Shown in pieces: positions 1-6,470 of a DNA stretch of 51,576 nt. Position numbers and translations under genes: made by a program. Origin of the DNA: a virus; the IMG/VR virus record IMGVR_UViG_3300028590_000023, positions 1 through 51,576 of that record; one strand, 5' to 3'. How positions within the stretch are numbered: the stretch's first letter is position 1; each line of letters begins with the position of its first letter. The notes below the pieces were generated by a model. It was not told where the DNA came from and did not search any database. It worked only from the letters and a program-made list of their open reading frames with translations.

Positions 1-213
1 CCTTATATAGAGGTGCTTAAATCTCTAGGTGACAGGTTCGCTGCTAAGGCTATGGCATTGGGCGACTCGCGTAAGTTTGGATACGATATACCGGCACCTA
101 AAACTCTAGTCGTACAAGTTGAACTTAACGGTATTCGCCTTATATGGGAAAGAGACGGGCTCTCTGTAAATGAGGGCCTTTTGCTTTCTTGGGCTGAATT
201 GGAGGCATTATGA
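1..213 (+). CDS. Small phage protein of unknown function, 5' truncated by the window edge
   Basis: The frame is open from the first base of the window, so the gene probably starts upstream; an internal GTG at 13 would give 66 residues. The product is mixed alpha/beta with a hydrophobic strand around LVVQVELNGIRLIW. Its stop overlaps the start of the next gene (ATGA), typical of translationally coupled phage genes. I do not recognise the family. Confidence 0.55.
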   Translation, partial: PYIEVLKSLGDRFAAKAMALGDSRKFGYDIPAPKTLVVQVELNGIRLIWERDGLSVNEGLLLSWAELEAL

Positions 214-485
214 AGGTAAAGCAGGGTCATACAAAGTGGACAGCGTACACTGTCAAAGATCCGGATCAACACTACTCGAACATGGACATGTATAAGGGAT
301 TAGTTGTGGCCTTCGTTCAACCTTGTTTCGTGACGGCTGTAAGAGGCAACACAATTCACTATACTTGTGGTCGTACTAGCTATAGGTGCGGCATAGCTTT
401 CTGGCAAAGGCAACTGCAACCAACCTATAGGAAGGCTTTGGCAAAGGCCCGCCTGCTGATAGACGAGGAGACTTCTGGTGGATGA
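210..485 (+). CDS. Hypothetical protein, 91 aa
   Basis: The start overlaps the stop of the preceding gene. The protein has an N-terminal basic and aromatic part, two cysteines in the segment TCGRTSYRCG (a possible CX6C pair) and a basic helical C-terminus. The segment FVTAVRGNTIHYTCGR looks like a small beta-barrel strand pair. No family recognised. It belongs to the co-directional run of small genes from 1 to 6363. Confidence 0.6.
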   Translation: MKVKQGHTKWTAYTVKDPDQHYSNMDMYKGLVVAFVQPCFVTAVRGNTIHYTCGRTSYRCGIAFWQRQLQPTYRKALAKARLLIDEETSGG

Positions 486-867
486 TATCTCTAAAGAGAT
501 GCCTGAGGCATTTGCGGACTACGTTTGCGTGGACCTCAGTAAACTAAATCCAAAGGGAGGTAGTTCTCGCGCTCGAAACATTAGCATAGAGTACGAAGTC
601 CATCATGAGGAAGAGCATTATCTACGGGCCTTAGGTAGATATGTTTTAGCCCAAAGAGAAGAGTACCTAAAGGCGGGACAAAGTTCTGATTGGGTTGACA
701 AACCAAAGACAATTAAGCTCGCACGTGACCTAGAGATTCACAATGTAAGGAGCATCCTGGATGCTAGTATAAACCACATGCCTCTCAACTATTTGGCTGA
801 TCCTAAGAGTGTGTCCCAGAAGGGCGTAATAGTTCGAGTAACCTATAGCGGGTTCTACGTATCATGA
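478..867 (+). CDS. Hypothetical protein, first member of a tandem paralogous pair
   Basis: The start is a GTG at 478 preceded by a GAGGAG ribosome-binding site inside the previous gene. The 129-residue product aligns along its length with the next protein: ADYVCVDL matches ADFVSLET, KPKTIKLARDLEIHNVRSI matches LPKKIRLSSNLELRYVKYI, and both end in a strand with VTYSGFYV or LQYKCYLP. The pair therefore looks like an old gene duplication. The acidic segment EVHHEEEHYLRALGRYV is probably a helix. Function unknown. Confidence 0.65.
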   Translation: MDDISKEMPEAFADYVCVDLSKLNPKGGSSRARNISIEYEVHHEEEHYLRALGRYVLAQREEYLKAGQSSDWVDKPKTIKLARDLEIHNVRSILDASINHMPLNYLADPKSVSQKGVIVRVTYSGFYVS

Positions 868-1247
868 CACTCTTTAAATCCAAATTCTTTAAACCCAACT
901 CTAGGGAACTAGTTGTACCACCAAGTCTGGCAGACTTCGTTAGTTTGGAGACCGAGCCTCATTACCTTGATGGTCCTCTATCTACCATCGTGTATGATGT
1001 CCTTGCTCCAGAAGAAAATCCATATGTGAAGGCCCTCCAGGAACTAATACAGGTCATTATTCAACCACCTAGTTTTGGTGATCGCATCGACTACCAATGG
1101 GTTTTCTTGCCCAAGAAAATCAGGCTCTCCTCAAACCTAGAACTCCGGTATGTCAAATACATATCCCTCTTAGAGTTTTACTCAACCGAGTATCATACAC
1201 AAAAAGTAACCCTACAGTATAAGTGCTACCTGCCTATTCGAAAATAA
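864..1247 (+). CDS. Hypothetical protein, second member of a tandem paralogous pair
   Basis: The ATG overlaps the stop of its paralogue. The product has 127 residues and keeps the order of its partner: an N-terminal 'PPSLADFVSL' block, a central helix with ENPYVKAL, then a 'PKKIRLSSNLELRYVKY' block and a terminal strand. Divergence is strong, so the two copies have probably specialised. Function unknown. Confidence 0.65.
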   Translation: MTLFKSKFFKPNSRELVVPPSLADFVSLETEPHYLDGPLSTIVYDVLAPEENPYVKALQELIQVIIQPPSFGDRIDYQWVFLPKKIRLSSNLELRYVKYISLLEFYSTEYHTQKVTLQYKCYLPIRK

Positions 1248-1256
1248 GGACAACCT

Positions 1257-1520
1257 ATGGGCCTACTGTCTCTGTTCAAAAACAAAAAATGCGGATGGTT
1301 TAGGAGTTGCCAATTCGAGCCCCGTTATGACTACATACCTCCGACTGGACTAAGCGTCCAAGGCATCTCCATGGAGAATGCCGTTCAATTGCTAACAAAG
1401 CGCATATACGTTTGTGATGTGTGCGTGAAATGCGGTGAGACCAACACAGAGTCTACTCGATTAGTTAAGTATGAAGATGCGGCTAAGGACGTAATAACCA
1501 AAATCAAGAGAGGCCTATGA
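1257..1520 (+). CDS. Small zinc-ribbon-like protein, 87 aa
   Basis: The ATG follows AAGGACAACCT, a reasonable ribosome-binding site. The C-terminal half carries CDVCVKCGETNTESTR, a CxxCxxC cluster like half a zinc knuckle; two further cysteines near residues 12 and 18 (CGWFRSC) could complete a four-Cys site. The N-terminus MGLLSLFKNKK is basic and hydrophobic. Function unknown; metal binding is inferred from the Cys spacing. Confidence 0.6.
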   Translation: MGLLSLFKNKKCGWFRSCQFEPRYDYIPPTGLSVQGISMENAVQLLTKRIYVCDVCVKCGETNTESTRLVKYEDAAKDVITKIKRGL

Positions 1521-1753
1521 ACTACACTCATTTCATCTTTGGTAAGTACAAGGGGCATCTTATCGACCAGGTGGCCGAACAAAATCCAAAGTATGTACTG
1601 TGGGCCCACAAGAACGTAACGTGGCTAAAGGGTAAGATAGCAAAGGAGACTTTGGATAAAGCTTACGTCAATAGTACAGAAAACGAATCAGAGCGAGCAA
1701 CCGCCAATGAGGAAGTTTACGGCGTTGGACTTGATGCATGGGGATATTACTAA
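1517..1753 (+). CDS. Small protein with exonuclease-associated GKYKG motif (DUF3820-like)
   Basis: The segment FGKYKGHLIDQVAEQNPKYV followed by LWAHKNV matches the short domain (DUF3820-like) found at the C-terminus of DexA/ExoX-type exonucleases and as stand-alone phage proteins: FGKYKG, a spacer, then P-x-Y-[LV]-x-W. In T4-like phages this module follows the nuclease domain; here no nuclease is attached. The remainder is acidic and ends in GLDAWGYY. It may bind nucleic acid or a nuclease partner, which is inference. Confidence 0.6.
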   Translation: MNYTHFIFGKYKGHLIDQVAEQNPKYVLWAHKNVTWLKGKIAKETLDKAYVNSTENESERATANEEVYGVGLDAWGYY

Positions 1754-1785
1754 CATATGTTACACCATACATATTGCATCTCGTA

Positions 1786-1798
1786 GAATTTAATAGCG
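1786..1798 (+). promoter_or_regulatory. Candidate phage promoter motif (variant)
   Basis: GAATTTAATAGCG lies in the short gap before the gene at 1827. It shares ATTT-x-ATAGCG with the motif at 6443-6455 and resembles the other AATTTTAT sites in this window. It is followed by a strong GGGAGG ribosome-binding site. Confidence 0.4.
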
Positions 1799-1826
1799 TC
1801 AGTGAAAACTCCTTTGGGAGGTTGAG

Positions 1827-2060
1827 ATGCTACATAATTGCCGTAACTGTAAGTATGCAATATGGGAGAAATCGATAAGTGGCCGACAACTCTACCACAA
1901 ACCTGGACGCTGCGTTTACCAGGTTCAAGTACCCGCTGTTCCTCTTTCTTTTATTCGACTTCATTCTAGTGCTTTACAAACTCTTTCACAGCCGCGTATT
2001 GTAGCTTCCACAGCAAACACTGACATTGGATGTGATGTCTGGATGGGAGTAGAAAAATGA
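1827..2060 (+). CDS. Small Cys-rich phage protein, 77 aa
   Basis: The start is fixed by GGGAGGTTGAG before the ATG. The protein opens with MLHNCRNCKYAIW, then GRCVYQVQVPAVPLSF and a late cysteine in IGCDVW. This C-x2-C ... GRC ... C pattern with a P-x-x-P segment is a layout I associate with small phage proteins of unknown function that probably bind one metal ion. It is probably expressed from the promoter-like site just upstream. Confidence 0.6.
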   Translation: MLHNCRNCKYAIWEKSISGRQLYHKPGRCVYQVQVPAVPLSFIRLHSSALQTLSQPRIVASTANTDIGCDVWMGVEK

Positions 2061-2353
2061 ATAAAGCAATATTGAACTTGCCTTTCGATAAGGCAATGGG
2101 TACCGAACGAGAGAGACGCCAGTTCTACGAGGCAACCCAGGAGTTGATGACTGAATCTCTAGAAATTAGCCGTGAACTCCTTGATCTCAAGCAGGCAATT
2201 ATGGAGACGAACGCTGATCGGTACAAGTTCATTCGCAAACAAGAAGGGGTAACGTTGATCGTGCAAGAGAATGGGGATTCTTTTGTACCAGAGACACCAC
2301 AACATGTGGATGCAGCAGTCGATAAGCTAAGGGCTACCAAGGAGAAAACATGA
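2057..2353 (+). CDS. Hypothetical helical protein, 98 aa
   Basis: The ATG overlaps the previous stop (ATGA). Residues 20-55 are strongly helical (RQFYEATQELMTESLEIS and onward), followed by a short strand region KQEGVTLIVQENGDSFV. The C-terminus is again helical. No family recognised. It is coupled to the tagged coiled-coil gene at 2350. Confidence 0.6.
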   Translation: MNKAILNLPFDKAMGTERERRQFYEATQELMTESLEISRELLDLKQAIMETNADRYKFIRKQEGVTLIVQENGDSFVPETPQHVDAAVDKLRATKEKT

Positions 2354-2568
2354 TTGAGTTAAATGCTGCTACTCGTTTGTCAGCTGGTAAAAACGTCGAT
2401 GACTTGAAAAGAGAGTTAGACGATATAGAGGAAAATATAGAAGACCTGAAAGAAGAAATTCAAGACTCTGACGATAACGATACCATTGATGACTTAAAGA
2501 GCGAGTTGAAAAGCCTTACAAAACAAAGGGACGCCTTGAAAGAAGCCATACGTAAAGCCCAAAACTAA
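2350..2568 (+). CDS. N-terminally tagged coiled-coil protein, 72 aa
   Basis: The protein starts MIELNAATRLSAGKN, a clear copy of the tag shared by many small proteins in this window. The rest (residues 16-72) is an almost uninterrupted charged coiled coil with repeats of D/E-L-K (DDLKRELDDIEENIEDLKEE). It could be a small structural filler or a partner of another tagged protein. The ATG overlaps the stop of the preceding gene. Function unknown; virion packaging is inferred from the tag. Confidence 0.7.
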   Translation: MIELNAATRLSAGKNVDDLKRELDDIEENIEDLKEEIQDSDDNDTIDDLKSELKSLTKQRDALKEAIRKAQN

Positions 2569-2578
2569 AAGGAATTAC

Positions 2579-2707
2579 ATGGAAACTCTAGCAGATATCC
2601 GGAATGAAAATCCAGAACAGTTTGATGCCCTAATCCGGGCATCTATACATGAAGCGGCAGCCCTAGTGGGCCCGCAGGTTGTTATAGAAGCCCTAGTAGG
2701 TGAATAA
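2579..2707 (+). CDS. Very small hypothetical protein, 42 aa
   Basis: An ATG at 2579 follows AAAAGGAATTAC, a good ribosome-binding site, and the frame runs 42 codons to TAA. The product METLADIRNENPEQFDALIR then continues as an alanine-rich helix (HEAAALVGPQVVIEALVGE). It fills the gap between two genes exactly and ends one base before the next ATG, which supports it as a real gene. Function unknown. Confidence 0.55.
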   Translation: METLADIRNENPEQFDALIRASIHEAAALVGPQVVIEALVGE

Positions 2708-2708
2708 T

Positions 2709-3167
2709 ATGGGTCTAAGAATTCAAGCGGTAGCCAGACTTAGGGCTGGCCGTGAAACAGGCAGAGGGGCAGGTGCTGTGTTCTACTGTCCGGCTACAGG
2801 TAGATTCCTTTTGGTTAAACGTAGTGATCGTGGTGATGATCCTGGTACATGGTGCTGCCTCGGCGGCGGTGTCGATGACGACGATCCGTCCTTCGAGCAC
2901 ACGGTTCTACGGGAAGCCCAGGAAGAGGCGGGCTTTAGTGGTGAGTGCGACCTGCATTTCATGTACGTTTGTGAGCAGCCTGACTTCTCCTTCTATAACT
3001 ACTGTGCCGTGGTTCCTGAGGAGTTTAAGCCTCGCCTAAACGACGAGCACACGGAATATCAGTGGGTTGCTAGAGAAGATTTTCCGGAGCCAATGCATGA
3101 GGGATTTATGGAAGCTCTCAATTCCGATAGTGGGCAATCAGTGTTGAAAAGGTTAGGAGCATTATAA
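2709..3167 (+). CDS. NUDIX hydrolase carrying the shared N-terminal tag
   Basis: A nucleoside-diphosphate-linked hydrolase. I choose the ATG at 2709 over an upstream GTG at 2700 because it places the tag at the terminus: MGLRIQAVARLRAG. The domain follows at about residue 20: AGAVFYCPATGRFLLVKRS, then WCCLGGGVDDDDPSFEH and VLREAQEEAGF. The last part is the REx2EExG catalytic half of the Nudix box (Mg-binding Glu at about 72 and 73); the loop before it is slightly longer than usual. The substrate cannot be told; phage NUDIX proteins act on (d)NTPs, nucleotide sugars, NAD-like dinucleotides or RNA caps. Confidence 0.85.
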   Translation: MGLRIQAVARLRAGRETGRGAGAVFYCPATGRFLLVKRSDRGDDPGTWCCLGGGVDDDDPSFEHTVLREAQEEAGFSGECDLHFMYVCEQPDFSFYNYCAVVPEEFKPRLNDEHTEYQWVAREDFPEPMHEGFMEALNSDSGQSVLKRLGAL

Positions 3168-3982
3168 TGCTAGTTATATACCACGCAAACTGTACCGATG
3201 GGTTTGGTGCAGCGTTCGCGTTTTACAAACGCTTTGGTAAGAGTCCTAATGTGGAGTTAGAGTTTCATCCAGGTGTATATAACCAGGTGCCCCCAGATGT
3301 CAAAGGTAAGGATGTTTATCTAGTTGACTTCTCTTATCCAAGGGAAGTCATATCGGCTATGTGTAAAGAGGCTTCCTGGGTTACTGTCATCGATCACCAC
3401 AAGACGGCTATCGAGGGACTAGCAGGTTTGGATGACGTAGAAACAAACCTAAGCCTACACTTAAGTACCGATCATTCCGGTGCTATGCTGGCTTGGAACT
3501 ACTGCTTCCCCACAGTCTCACCGCCAACATTATTGGACCACATAGAGGACCGAGACTTGTGGCGCTTCAAGCTGCCCGGCACTAGGGAGATTATAGCAGC
3601 CCTATACAGCTACCCCTTCGATTTTGAAGTGTGGTCGGAACTAAATACAAGCGCTCTTTATTCTGATGGGATTCCTCTTCTAAGGTCAGATAGAAAGCGA
3701 ATGGAAGACCTGCTGAAACAACCAGAGCGTAGGACCCTCATAGGTGGCTATAATGTGAGAGTCGTTAATGCACCGCCCTACTTGGCATCTGAAGTTGGTC
3801 ACTTACTTTGTGATGGGGAGCCTTTTGCAGCTACTTATTATGATGGTCCACATCATAGGCATTTCAGTTTGCGCTCTGCCAAAGATGGTTTAGACGTAGA
3901 AGCCATAGCCCAGCAGTATGGTGGCGGTGGGCATTATCATGCATCGGCCTTCAAGGTTCCTCTACCCGAGGTGCTTCTATGA
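3167..3982 (+). CDS. DHH-family phosphoesterase
   Basis: A 271-residue member of the DHH superfamily (RecJ/NrnA-like phosphoesterases that hydrolyse short oligonucleotides or cyclic dinucleotides). Motifs in order: YHANCTDGFGAAFAF near the start (motif I with the metal Asp), VYLVDFSYP (motif II), VIDHHKTA (the DHH signature, about residue 80), HIEDRDLWRF (motif IV). At the C-terminus GGGGHYHASAF resembles the DHHA1 GGGH substrate motif. The gene starts one base before the end of the NUDIX gene (TAATG), so the two are probably co-translated. A role in oligonucleotide turnover or in degrading host signalling nucleotides is plausible; which one is unknown. Confidence 0.85.
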   Translation: MLVIYHANCTDGFGAAFAFYKRFGKSPNVELEFHPGVYNQVPPDVKGKDVYLVDFSYPREVISAMCKEASWVTVIDHHKTAIEGLAGLDDVETNLSLHLSTDHSGAMLAWNYCFPTVSPPTLLDHIEDRDLWRFKLPGTREIIAALYSYPFDFEVWSELNTSALYSDGIPLLRSDRKRMEDLLKQPERRTLIGGYNVRVVNAPPYLASEVGHLLCDGEPFAATYYDGPHHRHFSLRSAKDGLDVEAIAQQYGGGGHYHASAFKVPLPEVLL

Positions 3983-4263
3983 TTGATTCGCAGATCCTCA
4001 CTCTGACGGAATTTCGCAGCATCATAGAGTTCTTCAAAACGCACTACGGTCCCCCAGGTGACCTTCAGCGTCAGGTGAACGAAAGCCTATCAATAAGGTG
4101 GGACCATCCTGAGGCCACGATTGTTTTAGTTTGCACTAAAGACCACGTAGTGGTTGTGACTCTTAAGTTACCAGATTCTCCTCTTATAATTCTAGAGGCG
4201 GAGACCCTCAATGATCTTAAGAGCAAGCTCAAAGAGTATGACTGGATACTCAACTTGAAATGA
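3979..4263 (+). CDS. Hypothetical protein, 94 aa
   Basis: The ATG overlaps the end of the DHH gene. The protein has an N-terminal helix (LTEFRSIIEFFKTHYG), a central strand pair (ATIVLVCTKDHVVVVTLKLP) and a C-terminal helix rich in Lys and Leu. It is compact alpha/beta with no motif I can assign. Confidence 0.6.
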   Translation: MIDSQILTLTEFRSIIEFFKTHYGPPGDLQRQVNESLSIRWDHPEATIVLVCTKDHVVVVTLKLPDSPLIILEAETLNDLKSKLKEYDWILNLK

Positions 4264-4703
4264 TCCGCACTCTTCTAGACAACATGTGGGTATCGCCGTA
4301 TGCTGATGGACGAACGTGGTATGTGTTGACTCCGTTCGCTTATTCTTCGAATCTCCTTGCAGGTAAGGTATTCGTGGTACCCACAGGCTTCACGACGGAC
4401 TTCTCGTCTATGCCTCCTCTGCTATGGCACCTCATCCCCCGGTGGGGCGGCTATAGCAAGGCCCTAATAATGCATGACTATCTGTATTATTGGCAGGCAT
4501 TGAATCGAGAGCTAGCAGACAAGCTCTTTATGGAGGCCTTAGAGAAACTAGAAATACCACCGCTTTATCGACTACTCTTCCGCGCCTGTACCTTATTATG
4601 GGGCGGTATAGCGTGGTCCAGACTTAGGAGACAGAAAGCACGGGGCTATATCAAGATAGCCTACCAACCTCCCGCTAGTTGCCTATCCTTACCAGGTAAG
4701 TAA
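4260..4703 (+). CDS. DUF1353-like phage protein
   Basis: A 147-residue protein matching the DUF1353 layout: an N-terminal strand region with WYVLTPFAY, then VVPTGFTTDFSSMPPLLWHL (the family hallmark GFxTDFAS-x-P), and a helix with KALIMHDYLYYW (the H-D-x-L-Y motif) followed by D-x-x-F. The conserved Asp and His residues suggest a small metal site or enzyme, but the family has no established biochemical role. The C-terminus has a hydrophobic helix (LLFRACTLLWGGIAW) and a basic tail, so membrane association is possible. Confidence 0.8.
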   Translation: MIRTLLDNMWVSPYADGRTWYVLTPFAYSSNLLAGKVFVVPTGFTTDFSSMPPLLWHLIPRWGGYSKALIMHDYLYYWQALNRELADKLFMEALEKLEIPPLYRLLFRACTLLWGGIAWSRLRRQKARGYIKIAYQPPASCLSLPGK

Positions 4704-4708
4704 ATAAC

Positions 4709-5113
4709 ATGGATACTTTGATCATTACCACTCCCGCAGGGTCTTTGATCGCGCTTCCTGTATCGTCTGTACTCGAAGCGCATGTATTTCCGCAGTTTGT
4801 TTATGACCCGCACGAAACGACTTATGAAAGGTCACTCCGTTGGCAAGCAGAGCACCGTAAACTGTTTGAAGCTCAGGAACAGTTTATCCTTAATGCGGCG
4901 GCTTCCGCTTATATTAGAGCCCACGACGCGCCCTCTAAATCCCTAAAGCATGAAACAGAAGAGGTACTATCGAGACTAGTATTCGACGGGCGCCTCCAGT
5001 ATGCCACAATACGAATAAATAAGCGGGCTCTAAAAGTAGAGTACGCATATACAACAAATTCAAAAGAGAGGAGACTAACTATTCATGGATACCGCAACCC
5101 TTCCTCCCTTTAA
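4709..5113 (+). CDS. Hypothetical protein, 134 aa
   Basis: The N-terminus is strand-rich (MDTLIITTPAGSLIALPVSS), the middle is a long helix with YERSLRWQAEHRKLFEAQEQ, and the end is again beta (YATIRINKRALKVEYAYTT). No family recognised. The final 29 bases overlap the next gene in another frame. Confidence 0.6.
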   Translation: MDTLIITTPAGSLIALPVSSVLEAHVFPQFVYDPHETTYERSLRWQAEHRKLFEAQEQFILNAAASAYIRAHDAPSKSLKHETEEVLSRLVFDGRLQYATIRINKRALKVEYAYTTNSKERRLTIHGYRNPSSL

Positions 5114-5396
5114 ACTCTATAAGTCGCACCCAGAGTTTAACGTAATTGGTGACCGTGTAAGGGCCCTAGATTTACCATTGGGCTGGCGTAGGTCTTACTC
5201 GGAAAAGTCGATTGTTCTTACTAGTCCCAATCGAAGCAAGGTTGTGAAAATAGACGTGTCGCGTACCGTCTATTTAGACCACGTGAGTAAGACTGGAGTG
5301 AAGTCGCATAAGTACAATTGCATAACCGTAGAGAAGGCGTGGTCACAGTTTCTATCGATCTTGAAAGACATAAATGAGTTTGAAATCCAAGGCTAA
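5085..5396 (+). CDS. Hypothetical protein, 103 aa
   Basis: The start lies inside the previous gene after a GAGGAG site about 15 bases upstream. The product is a small basic alpha/beta protein (SYSEKSIVLTSPNRSKVVKI) with a C-terminal helix. No recognisable motif. Overlaps on both sides show it belongs to the compact operon. Confidence 0.55.
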   Translation: MDTATLPPFKLYKSHPEFNVIGDRVRALDLPLGWRRSYSEKSIVLTSPNRSKVVKIDVSRTVYLDHVSKTGVKSHKYNCITVEKAWSQFLSILKDINEFEIQG

Positions 5397-5766
5397 AGCC
5401 GCTAAGACTAGGGCACATAAGAAGCTTATGGCAACCCAAGAGGTTCAGAAATTAGAACGCAATGCCGAGAGACTAAAGTCTATGACTGGTGGTTTTGCCA
5501 TAGACAAAAGGCAGAGCAAGAAAGAAGTCCAGCCTGTTCTATATAGGAACTATCAGGGGTTTGTTGAAGGTTCCCCTGATCCTGTGTATGTAGCCAAGTC
5601 GGTACCTCAGTATACCGAGGACATGGCTCTTCGTGAGCAGGCTGCACGTGACCAAATTAAAGAGCGGGAGAAGTTAGTTATGCCCCTGTTTAATAAAGGT
5701 GGTCTCCAACTACCGACTGAAGCGGACTTGGCAGCCTCAAAACGCGGAGAGCTTAAACGACGATGA
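5374..5766 (+). CDS. Hypothetical basic helical protein, 130 aa
   Basis: The N-terminal 40 residues are Lys/Ala/Arg rich (KSKAKAAKTRAHKKLMATQE) and would bind nucleic acid or phospholipid non-specifically. The middle has a Tyr/Pro-rich segment (VLYRNYQGFVEGSPDPVYVA) and the C-terminus is a charged helix with KERE. It lies directly before, and overlaps, the antitoxin-like regulator. It does not look like any toxin family I know. Confidence 0.55.
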   Translation: MSLKSKAKAAKTRAHKKLMATQEVQKLERNAERLKSMTGGFAIDKRQSKKEVQPVLYRNYQGFVEGSPDPVYVAKSVPQYTEDMALREQAARDQIKEREKLVMPLFNKGGLQLPTEADLAASKRGELKRR

Positions 5767-6137
5767 TCACCGATACCTCTAAGGTTCAGGTAATTTACAA
5801 TCCAGACGGTAGACCTGGCTTTGTCGTCATACCATATGATGTGTATGTAGCCAGTCAGAAGCATTTGGACCGCCCTCATCTCCCCCAAAATGTAGTGTCG
5901 CTTATGCTGAGCAAAGGCTGGACCGGCATTCGTGCTTGGCGTGAGCATCTAAATTTTACTCAGCAGGAGATTGCTGATTTGCTCGATATTAGCCAAGCAG
6001 CCTTTGCCCAAATGGAAGTCTCGAAAAAGCCTAGAAGGTCAACAATGGAGAAGGTTGCTAACGCATTTGGACTTCAACTTGAGCTATTGAGCACCTGCTA
6101 CAACTTGTTATATGAAAGGCCAAATGTAGGGGAGTGA
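5763..6137 (+). CDS. XRE-type HTH regulator, antitoxin-like
   Basis: A 124-residue two-part protein. Residues 1-35 (VQVIYNPDGRPGFVVIPYDV then YVAS) match the Phd/RelB-like segment seen in antitoxins that precedes an HTH domain. Residues about 57-110 are a classical helix-turn-helix: RAWREHLNFTQQEIADLLDI, SQAAFAQMEVSKKPRRSTME and KVANAFGL. HigA-like or Phd-Xre antitoxins have this arrangement. No toxin-like gene is adjacent, so it may be an orphan phage antitoxin that neutralises a host toxin, or a transcription regulator of this early region. The ATG overlaps the previous stop. Confidence 0.8.
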   Translation: MITDTSKVQVIYNPDGRPGFVVIPYDVYVASQKHLDRPHLPQNVVSLMLSKGWTGIRAWREHLNFTQQEIADLLDISQAAFAQMEVSKKPRRSTMEKVANAFGLQLELLSTCYNLLYERPNVGE

Positions 6138-6138
6138 A

Positions 6139-6363
6139 TTGAAATCAGTAACCACAATAATAGACACCATAGAGACACCTGAACTAGGTGTTATTGTTCC
6201 CTATGAAGAGCCAGCAGATAGGGAGGAAGATCCAACGGAGACCGTAGTAAAAGTGGTTAAAAGGAGACCGAAGGGGCAGGCCAAAAGAGATAGTGAGGCC
6301 CGTCACTATATAGAAGACATTCAGTTCATGAAGATGAGGAATATAAGTTTAGAAGACCTGTGA
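6139..6363 (+). CDS. Small acidic/basic hypothetical protein, 74 aa
   Basis: A TTG at 6139 follows AGGGGAGTGAA, a strong ribosome-binding site, so I accept the rare start. The product is low in hydrophobics, with an acidic centre (YEEPADREEDPTE) and a basic segment (VVKVVKRRPKGQAKRDSEAR). It is the last gene before the terminator at 6394. It is not an obvious toxin for the upstream antitoxin-like protein. Confidence 0.5.
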   Translation: MKSVTTIIDTIETPELGVIVPYEEPADREEDPTETVVKVVKRRPKGQAKRDSEARHYIEDIQFMKMRNISLEDL

Positions 6364-6393
6364 AGTACCGAGGGCGCTCTCGGGCAGGCCGGC

Positions 6394-6430
6394 GAGGTGT
6401 GGAGAACTAAATCTCCACGCCTCTTTTTTT
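6394..6430 (+). terminator. Rho-independent terminator
   Basis: GAGGTGTGGAGA pairs with TCTCCACGCCTC across a short ACTAAA loop (one mismatch-like T/G position) and is followed by seven T. It closes the 1-6363 gene run and is followed immediately by a promoter-like site. Confidence 0.85.
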
Positions 6431-6442
6431 GGCTTCCACGCT

Positions 6443-6455
6443 AAATTTTATAGCG
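6443..6455 (+). promoter_or_regulatory. Candidate phage promoter, AATTTTATAGCG
   Basis: AAATTTTATAGCG sits between a terminator and the AAGGAGG ribosome-binding site of the gene at 6471. The same core recurs before other plus-strand units (17431, 23848, 25219, 47949, 51481). Position and recurrence support a promoter; the polymerase that reads it is unknown. Confidence 0.55.
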
Positions 6456-6470
6456 TAATAAGGAGGCCAT

